Shown: positions 57,425 through 64,000 of the stretch, one piece after another | Numbering within the stretch: position 1 is the first letter of the stretch | How the letters are laid out: every line of letters begins with the position of its first letter | Origin: Cytidiella melzeri | Taxonomy: Eukaryota > Basidiomycota > Agaricomycetes > Polyporales > Irpicaceae | DNA length: 64,000 bases | NCBI GenBank assembly: GCA_022592445.1 | Contig: JABYQR010000190.1 | Span: forward strand, 24,281 to 88,280 | Reading direction: 5' to 3' | Program-made: the position numbers and the translations under genes | The notes under the pieces: model-generated | Told to the model about the DNA's origin: nothing | What the model saw: only the letters and a program-made list of their open reading frames with translations | Databases searched by the model: none

Positions 57425-57564
57425 CATTGCTCCCTCTGTTTTCCTCCCGCCTCTCACCTCCATACGCTTGACCGCTCTCACCCCTATATGTTGCACACCC
57501 TCAAGGTGGCTTTATACTTCGTCTTGAAATGACAGAACCGGTGAGTACATGTTCGTGCCTATTG

Positions 57565-57905
57565 TTCTATACACACAGGGGTATTCGTTCGTACGATGCG
57601 GCAGTTGCGGCATTGTGCGATTCGTATTGCTCTTGTGATGTTGTACAAGCTTGGTGTTGCAGGGCCGACTTGTTCGGTAGTTTGCTATAGTTGTGTTTTC
57701 GTGTATCTCTCTCGACGCCAGACGCTGTCTCTTTTCTATACACGCAGCGTTGTATTCGTTCGTACGATGCGGCAGTTGCGGCATTGTGCGATACGGTATT
57801 ACTCTTGTGATGTCGTATACGTTTGGTGTTGCAGGGCCGACTTGCTCGGTGGTTTGCTGCAGTCGTAATTTGGTGTATCTCTCTCGACGCCGGACGCTCT
57901 CTCCT
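57565..57905 (+). repeat. Tandem duplication of a ~171 bp unit
   Basis: Two copies start at about 57565 and 57735 with TTCTATACAC(A/G)CAG. Both contain TCGTTCGTACGATGCGGCAG, GTTGCAGGGCCGACTTG and TCTCTCTCGACGCC. The same phase is held to about 57905. Confidence 0.85.
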
Positions 57906-58011
57906 CGATCAAGTGGACAAGAGCATCTATTGCACTGTGCGTCACTCCGCTCCTCGTTTCAAGCGGCTCTCCTGATATCTCCACGTAGCGTTCACTTTAT
58001 TACTCGTCTGC

Positions 58012-59145
58012 ACCTTCTATGAGACGTTTGTCAGTGTCTCGAACCACCCGTAATGGGTATCAGGCACGTACGTCACCGCACCGGAGACCCCACTGTGTTG
58101 ACCTGGCCGGTGACTTTAGGAACGGGTGGGACGCCCCTGAAAACGCCGGCATTCAGCAAGCACCGTCGCTGAGTCAGTAGCTGCACTGCATCCCAAGTGC
58201 GTGTCTATCTCATCGTATACGTTCCGCAGCTGACCAAATCTACGCACCCGTCTCTTCTCCCTGCAGCGACCGACGTCTCCTCGGCCAGTCACGGGCAAAG
58301 AAGAAAACGACGTCAACATTATCCCTACACCTAAACACGCTGCGCGTGCGGCCACCGCACAGAGAGGAGACATATCGGCACAGAATCCGTCATCTTCTTC
58401 CCTTCCGATCTCTATTCCAACAAAGAAGCGACAAACCACGATTACTGGTATCGATACAGACGTCCGTCACCGTCTAGTGACCGCGGGATCTCTCCCGTCG
58501 TCACTCGTGCCTTCCGTCGTGGGTTCACACCTGCAGCCATGCCTGGACAGGTCCCGCCCACTCCTACTCAGCTCTCCATGCCGCGGCAAGCTGTCGCGAG
58601 CGCTACGACGACCGGTCGCTCACCACCTACTGTGTCGATTGCAATCGCCTCAACGCTTGTACCGCCAACGCCTGCTTCCTTGCGTCATGCAGGGTATGTC
58701 GTCTCGGACGGACCGTGATCAGGCTCACCATTCGCCTTTGCATTCTCACGCGCACCATACGAGCAACGGCAGCTGAAGTGGTGCACGTGGTAGTGTTGGT
58801 GGGTGGTCCCCCCCGCCTCCAAGCTGAGCTTGCCGACGTCCTCTGCACGACATTCCTTGAGCCACTCTACGTCCGTGTCTGTGTCCGCCGAAAGACGTGG
58901 CATGCCCCGGCGGTCGTCGATAGACCGTGGCTCGGGCCACCACTCGCGCCATAGCAGCGCGACTACAAGCCGTATGCCCCATCCTCCTGAAAAGCGTCTA
59001 GCGAGTTGGCATCTTCTATGATACGTTCGTCAGTGACTCGAACCACCGTTAACGGGGATCAGGCGCGTACATCACCGGCACCAAAGACCCCACTGTCTTG
59101 ACCTAGCACTGCAACTTTAGGAACGGATGGGACGCCTCTACGCTT
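58012..59145 (+). repeat. Pair of ~125 bp direct repeats about 1 kb apart
   Basis: 58012-58136 and 59011-59141 share TCTATGA.ACGTT.GTCAGTG, CTCGAACCACC, GACCCCACTGT.TTGACCT and CTTTAGGAACGG.TGGGACGCC. They bracket about 0.9 kb containing a Pro/Ser/Thr-rich open stretch (58262-58690). They could be small terminal repeats of an unrecognised element or a segmental duplication. Confidence 0.7.
58262..58690 (+). other. Pro/Ser/Thr-rich open stretch, possible 5' exon
   Basis: One plus-strand frame is open for about 280 bp (SSLPISIPTKKRQTTITGI type). A second begins at ATG 58538 (PGQVPPTPTQLSMPRQAVAS) and runs to a donor-like GGGTATG near 58690. The composition is that of a disordered N-terminal region. 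It might be an upstream exon of the TET/JBP gene at 59301, but I see no splice evidence. Confidence 0.25.
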
Positions 59146-59300
59146 CAGGAGGCCATCGACACTTGCCATGGACGATTGCCAGTCAGGCGCCGTGCTTGCG
59201 CGTCAGCCTCGTTTGGCCATTTGTTCATTTCTAATTTCACTGCCTGCTTCCTTCTACGCTCGATCACCCTTGCTGACTCCATATTGACCATTCTCACTAG

Positions 59301-61167
59301 ATCTCATTCCCAGATGCTTCCTTGCTTGGGATAGACCCCAGTTCCCCAGTTCTTAGAGACCTGACAGTCTTTGACATTGCCAATCGTGATCCTCGGTTGC
59401 CCGGCATATACGTCTACACCGGTGACACACCGCACCCTCAACACCGTGTCCAAGCTGTTGGTAGCCGCACATTTGTTTATCTTACAGACCCGTCAGAGGA
59501 AGGGAAAACGGCAGCCAAAGAAGCAGCTCACTCGCAAACAGTTCCAGGTGGCATAATTTCAGGTTTGTCTGTTTAACCCTTACTTCGTGACGCACATTTG
59601 GGCTCAATTATTCTCAAAGACATTCCGGGTCAGTTTGAGGTCCTCCCCGGAGACGCTGTATTTGCTCGTCCAATTGACAAGGCAGGCAACCCGGCACATG
59701 ACTGTTTGCAGATAATGTTTGGTCTGACGTACGCATAAACAATTAATATCTGAAGTAGTTTTTATGCGAAATTTTCTTGCTACATATAGATTATCTCGTG
59801 AATACACCGACTATATGCGTTTGCTGTGTACAAGTTTGGATCGTCAAGAGCACTTCTCCCGTATGCTTGATGATGTTGAGCAGGCAAAGGACGTCATGCT
59901 TGGTTCTCGCGACAGACGTGTTAAGATGAAAGGAGTCTTGGCGTTTGAGAGTTCTAGACGCGCAAAGCCTATGAAAAATGCGCCTCGCTGTTACAGTCTA
60001 AACAACATGGTGCAGCAACCGCGTAACCTCGAGAGTCCACCGGCACCGTTGAAGACGAGAGACGATGAGCATGATTGGTATCAGCTCAATGTCAACTGTT
60101 ACCTCGCAGTTAGTTGATTCACGTTGGCATTATTGTCTCCATGTTCATTGTTGCTGGTGTAGGCTACAACCGCTCTCAATGTGGCAGCATGGGAGTTGCA
60201 AGGTCCTTCCGATCTTTTGCATGCATGTAGGGAGTATGGCGAGCAGGTCAATTCCCCTAGACTGGGCCATTGTAACAACTATTATTGGGTGAGCCAGCAG
60301 AATAATTGTGCGCGTCCTCAGTACATTAAAAAAGGTGTGTATATTTAGAACCTGATTATGGCATGGTTTCTCTGATATGTTCTGTTGTTAGAAAAGCAAC
60401 TTGTTGAGCAGATGGGACATTTTGGTGGTCCTCACGAAGACGAGAATGACTTCACTGCTGGACTCTCCTGTGGTCTCTGCTTGTCAGACCTCTCTGACAA
60501 GCCTGGATGTGAGCCAGGACGCTTGCATTTTCTGGGTGTTGGGTGCTGGGTTCGTCTCCAATACATGGCGCAGATTTTTTTCTCTGGTCTCCTGCGTCAC
60601 GGAGGCACGTCACCCTTGGTTCCCGACAAGCAGCCAATGGAAGGATGGGAGACGCGCATGCTGCTTATCAGCTACCTAGCCACCAAAATACTCACAGGTG
60701 AAGCTAGACGGTCGTTTTCGTCCATGCCCTATCAGTTGGCACCACTGTACATTACACCGGAGATGACCGGCGCCCCTGCTTCTCAACAGGCCAAGGCAAT
60801 GTGGACCACTCACACGACGTACGCTCAAGACGCCTGGGTTGGCATGGAACCGCTATCCCTTGTCAACTTCATGGCTAGATCAGCACTGCAACACCTTCAC
60901 TTCGCGTTCCGGCAGCTGCCTAGTTCGTACGGAGTTCAGATTGATGCGGGCCAGTTTCTGAAGGCCTTTTCTTTGGATTTTGATGGGCACCGGGTCAATG
61001 CCGACCCTTGGGAGCTTGCACCGAACTCTAACGTGGGGCAGCCTTTCGGCGAACGTCATAAGCAAGTCCAGGACGAGCTGCTGCAAAAGCAGTCCAATCA
61101 TTACTTGGCTGGTATCCCGCTGGTCTCGCATAATAAGTACCATGGTTGGGATATAACTGCTATCAAC
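59301..61167 (+). CDS. TET/JBP-family 2-oxoglutarate/Fe(II) dioxygenase, 5' part (gene split by element X)
   Basis: Five exons (59301-59562, 59620-59728, 59790-60108, 60163-60334, 60392-61167) join in phase with introns of 54-61 nt; earlier exons may exist. The last exon holds the oxygenase signature. GGPHEDEND (about 60430) gives the HxD iron ligands, and PGRLHFLGVGCWVRL the strand before FFSGLLRHGGTSP (about 60580-60615). That block supplies the distal His. Arg residues follow (WETRMLL) that could bind 2-oxoglutarate. This matches the fungal TET/JBP proteins that oxidise 5-methylcytosine, a lineage-expanded family linked to KDZ transposons in basidiomycetes. The upstream exons (FEVLPGDAVFARPIDKAG) are unassigned. 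The coding sequence is interrupted after TATCAAC (61161-61167) by element X. No other lesion was seen. Confidence 0.75.
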
Positions 61168-61763
61168 CACGGTGAGACACTGAGTCACGCTTCAAACTAA
61201 GAACAACCTTAAAGACAACACAACCACCCACGAAGTGGCAATAGAAGTGTAAAGGTGTGGAAGCGCGGAAGTGTTAAAGTAATGCGAGGTGGTCTAAGAG
61301 TCCTAGTTTTACCTGTGCTAAAAGAGCGACAAGGTTTTTGTGATAAAGTTTATATGAAGGGAGCTAAACGGGCAACTACCACGCGTATCGCGGGTAAAAG
61401 GGGCAAGTCGGCGCGGTGAAAGCGAAAGAGTTATGGCGCGGCTCAAAGAGAACGCGCGGGAGATGTCGCGGCTTGTAGGAAAACGGTGCGCGGGGGGGGG
61501 ACGCAGAAGCTAAACGCAGGCGCAATATGAATCTCGAACACAAAACGCGGTCGCTGGTGAAGATGAAGTAGTCGCTGTAAAACGCGGGCGCAGTGAAAGT
61601 GAACGCAGTAAGCTCGACGCAGTGAAGATGAAACGCAACGCAGTAACGCAGTAAAATAACGCAGTTAAAAAGCAAACGCAGTATAACGAAGCCGAAAGGA
61701 AACGTGAGAGAAAGATAAACTAATAGCGCGCGGGTTGCAGTGGAAGGCTATGTGAGATCGCCG

Positions 61764-62291
61764 TCAATTGGACTCGGCAGACTGCGCGCGGGGGCGGTAG
61801 TGTAGAACCACACCTCCCGAGCGGCGGTGCGTATTACAGGCGAACGCGTGGCCAACGACGACGTTGGTAGAGCTGGTAAGATTGAACTGCACTAGTTCGC
61901 ACTCGTGATCCTCGCCCTCAAAGTCTGGAGATAGCCAGCAATCTGGGTGCGGCGCGCGCGGGCGATCACAGTCGAGCGGGACGAAAGGTCCTGTACGTAG
62001 GGGAATTGGGTGGTCGCTCTGAGTGTCGCAATAGGAGCAGTTATCAAGCGAGTCCGCGACAGAGGCGACGGACGACGCTGGCGAGGGTGATTTAGGAGTT
62101 GATCTCTCAGGGTGGACCGTAGGCGCTGCTGAGGGCTCTGGCAGCGGCGTGGGCGCGGGGATGATGTGATAACGGTTTAGATTCTCGCGCGGGCGCGGGC
62201 TGAAAGGGCAACGGCCGCTGGGTGAATGGGGAACAGTGAGACAGCAGCGGCAGACTCGAGGCGGGTTGTCGTTGTTGGACGCCGCGGGCAT
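61764..62291 (-). CDS. Element X Cys-rich protein, copy 3
   Basis: 175 residues, intact. N-terminal VCRCC..C motif, Pro/Ser linker, then the conserved half with CSYCDTQSDHPIPLR, PDCWLSPDFEGEDHECELV, ACNTHRRSG and the end HYRPRAQS. The conserved half is almost identical to copies 1 and 2. This copy sits in the only full-length element with a visible target duplication, so it is the best reference. Confidence 0.6.
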   Translation of the reverse strand: MPAASNNDNPPRVCRCCLTVPHSPSGRCPFSPRPRENLNRYHIIPAPTPLPEPSAAPTVHPERSTPKSPSPASSVASVADSLDNCSYCDTQSDHPIPLRTGPFVPLDCDRPRAPHPDCWLSPDFEGEDHECELVQFNLTSSTNVVVGHAFACNTHRRSGGVVLHYRPRAQSAESN

Positions 62292-62460
62292 AAACGTGGA
62301 AGAGATCGCAATGAGGCAACGCAGAAGAAGCTACAGCTAGGGACGCGAAGAGACTCCCTCGACGCGAACGCAAAGTGTAAAGTGTACTCTGGAAACTGGG
62401 GTGTGGATTGATTGATTTTCTGCGCAGTACAAACAACACCTTTATATATATATCCTAAGG
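62292..62460 (-). promoter_or_regulatory. Putative promoter of element X ORF
   Basis: A TATATATATA tract at about 62444-62453 lies about 155 bp upstream (minus strand) of the ORF start at 62291. Copy 1 has TTTTTATATACCC at the equivalent place near 43390, so the box is conserved. Functional use is inferred. Confidence 0.4.
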
Positions 62461-63023
62461 ACCCTCTCCTAAACCTTTCCTTCTATGGCCTAAACCCAAA
62501 CGCGAGAGCGAGGAAACGGGGTGGCAGAATACTTCCGTCTGCGGAGGCAAAAATGCCCAGCGAGTCGACGCCCGGCGGGACACAGCGTTGGTCGACGCGG
62601 AGTAGCGGCGCGCGCACTTGCGCTGAAGAGGCGCCAACCGTCGCGAGCAGGTGATGAGGCGCCGTCCAAGAGTTGCACAGCGTGGCGTGATAGGAGCCTT
62701 CCTGAAACGGGGTTCGCGCGTCAAGTTTCTTCTACCGTTGGTCCGACCCGTGTCCGAAACACTTGGTGGCTGGCCGGCCCATGCTCCGATGCAAAAGGGG
62801 CGTGTCTGTGAGTCAGAGTTCGGTGCGATTCCTCGGCCTCGGATGTTTCCGGCGCATTTGCTCCTTTTCAAGTCCTCGGACCCTCGGCGGACTCCTCGTG
62901 ACCTCGGTGAACTCCTCGTGCCCGTGACGCTGGGAAAGTTGAGGGACTTGCCGCTCATGATGACGCGGGCCGCACAAATGGCGGGCTGCTGCCGGGTCTC
63001 CGCGCCTAGCCGATTTCCGGGCG

Positions 63024-64000
63024 TATCAACGGTGCGCGTCCAAAGTGTACAGGTATGTTTTGCTGTAATATCTGGTCCTTATTGTGGTGATCATTGCTTA
63101 TTGCTGTAGATGATGTCGACGAGGACTACGACAACGAAGACAAAGACAAAGACAAAGACAACAGAAAATGTAAAGCCAACACTCAAGATCAACTTGACAC
63201 TTCTAAGGGACCAAATAAACGTAGTTGTTGTTGTTTACTTGCAGTTCGTAATCTAACTTCTACTTGCAGGTGGACGTTATCGCATCGCTCTTCAGACGGA
63301 AGTTGAGAAACGTATTGAGAACAACTACCCTATGGCCCAGTCCCTTGATTCTTATAGATCTCTTGTCTCCCATGCCACTGCCGTTCCCTTGTCTGCCTCT
63401 TCCATGGATGTGAACACCAGTATGCAGGGGCTGCCTCCGGCGTCTCCTGCACTGCCTTCTGGTATTGACCAGTCAGTAACACTGCCCAATCTGCGCCAGG
63501 CCCATAACAACCCTGTGGGATATCAGGGTAATCATACCTTACCGGTTCCTCGTTCCGTACCACCCCGCGGTAAACATCTCAGCCCGATGTCAGATGATGA
63601 TTCCGAGTACGAGGATAGTAATGCGGGTCACTCGGGCAGGTCTGTAACCAGGTTTGTGGCTTGCACTTGTTCTACAAAACTGAGGTGTGAGATTTACATT
63701 CTGTTTAGTCCAGTGATGTTCCCGCCTGAGGTAGGAGTACCTGTCTGTCGTTCATCCCGGATTGTGGCGTCAAGCCTGGCTGCAAAGGTATGAATTACCT
63801 GCAGAGTTATAGGTCATATTTATATATGTTGTGTCATATGCAGCCTACGGTTGAGCCAAGAGCTGCAAACAGGATGGTTGTGGAGTTGTCTCCTTTCCGA
63901 GCTCGAGACAGGCAGCATTGTACAAGCCCGACATCTACGATCAGCGACGTGACATGTACAGCCTTGTCAACTGTCACCCCTAATTCCCGTCAACCTCGTA
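63024..64000 (+). CDS. TET/JBP gene, 3' part (continues past the window)
   Basis: It begins with the second TATCAAC. Exons 63031-63052, 63110-63220, 63270-63651, 63709-63787 and 63844-64000+ join in phase with each other and with the 5' part once element X and one TATCAAC are discounted. The encoded tail has an acidic/Lys run (DEDYDNEDKDKDKDKDN), a short helical stretch (ALQTEVEKRIENNYP) and long Ser/Pro-rich disorder. No catalytic motif is visible, so it may be a regulatory or interaction tail. The frame is still open at the window edge. Confidence 0.6.

Larger units (their letters stand above)
61168..63023 (-). mobile_element. Element X, copy 3 (full length, inside the TET/JBP gene)
   Basis: 1856 bp bracketed by TATCAAC at 61161-61167 and 63024-63030, a 7 bp target duplication that fixes both ends. 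In ORF orientation it starts CGCCCGGAAATCGGCTAGG and ends GTGTCTCACCGTG. The two ends are not convincing inverted repeats, and there is no LTR. A TATATATATA box lies near 62447, about 155 bp upstream of the ORF start. The 3' third has many ACTGCG copies. Confidence 0.8.

Noticed and set aside
61168..63023. Element X as a TIR transposon, LTR element or Helitron
   Set aside because: The ends are not inverted repeats beyond weak similarity, no terminal direct repeat exists, and the CTAG near one end lies inside the element, about 14 bp from the target duplication.

Overview
This is eukaryotic, almost certainly fungal, DNA from an Agaricomycete-like basidiomycete. The genes are split by many 47-60 nt GT..AG introns. 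The repeats include Tad/I-like LINEs with RNase H, a Ty1/copia element, a chromodomain Ty3/gypsy element and a KDZ transposon. The species cannot be named from the sequence. The window is a nest of mobile elements. The only gene that looks clearly host-like is an ankyrin-repeat gene at 32838-34783. I saw no rRNA, tRNA or CRISPR array.

Layout. 1-832: C-terminus of a hAT transposase, cut by the window edge. 3490-3962: tandem repeat of about 60 bp, entered by LINE copy 1 (3963-9416, both ORFs open). 9417-22177: a 12.8 kb KDZ-type DNA transposon. It has long terminal inverted repeats carrying four 14-16 bp palindromes each, two passenger genes, and an eleven-exon KDZ transposase with a CxC2-like cysteine cluster. 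22191-24389: a Ty3/gypsy remnant with nonsense codons. 24675-30640: an unrecognised RGG-containing frame split by a recent copia element (25354-30391; LTRs identical by eye, GGATT target duplication, one 1425-codon ORF). 31021-31684: a MITE-like element. 36600-42115: LINE copy 2, a pseudogene. 42116-45177: two inverted copies of a short element encoding a Cys-rich protein (called element X here). 45178-45960: the 5' end of LINE copy 3.

The right third (46-64 kb) carries an unusual gene set. It has a minus-strand gene whose product begins with a near copy of the histone H3 tail followed by a PHD-like finger (46010-46378, cut off by LINE copy 3). It has two large multi-exon genes of families I recognise as repeated in Agaricomycete genomes (48014-50477 and 51305-54090). 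It also has a TET/JBP-type dioxygenase gene (59301-64000) split by a third copy of element X. Removing element X and one copy of a 7 bp target duplication leaves the exon phases in register. KDZ transposons and TET/JBP genes are known to be linked in basidiomycetes, and here both occur within 40 kb. Several nonsense codons in the dead elements are TGA at positions where arginine is expected. That fits CpG deamination of methylated repeats, the chemistry on which TET enzymes act.

Limits: exon boundaries were read by eye and checked by phase arithmetic only for the KDZ gene, the viroplasmin-like gene, the ankyrin gene and the TET gene. Family names are from recalled motifs, not searches.
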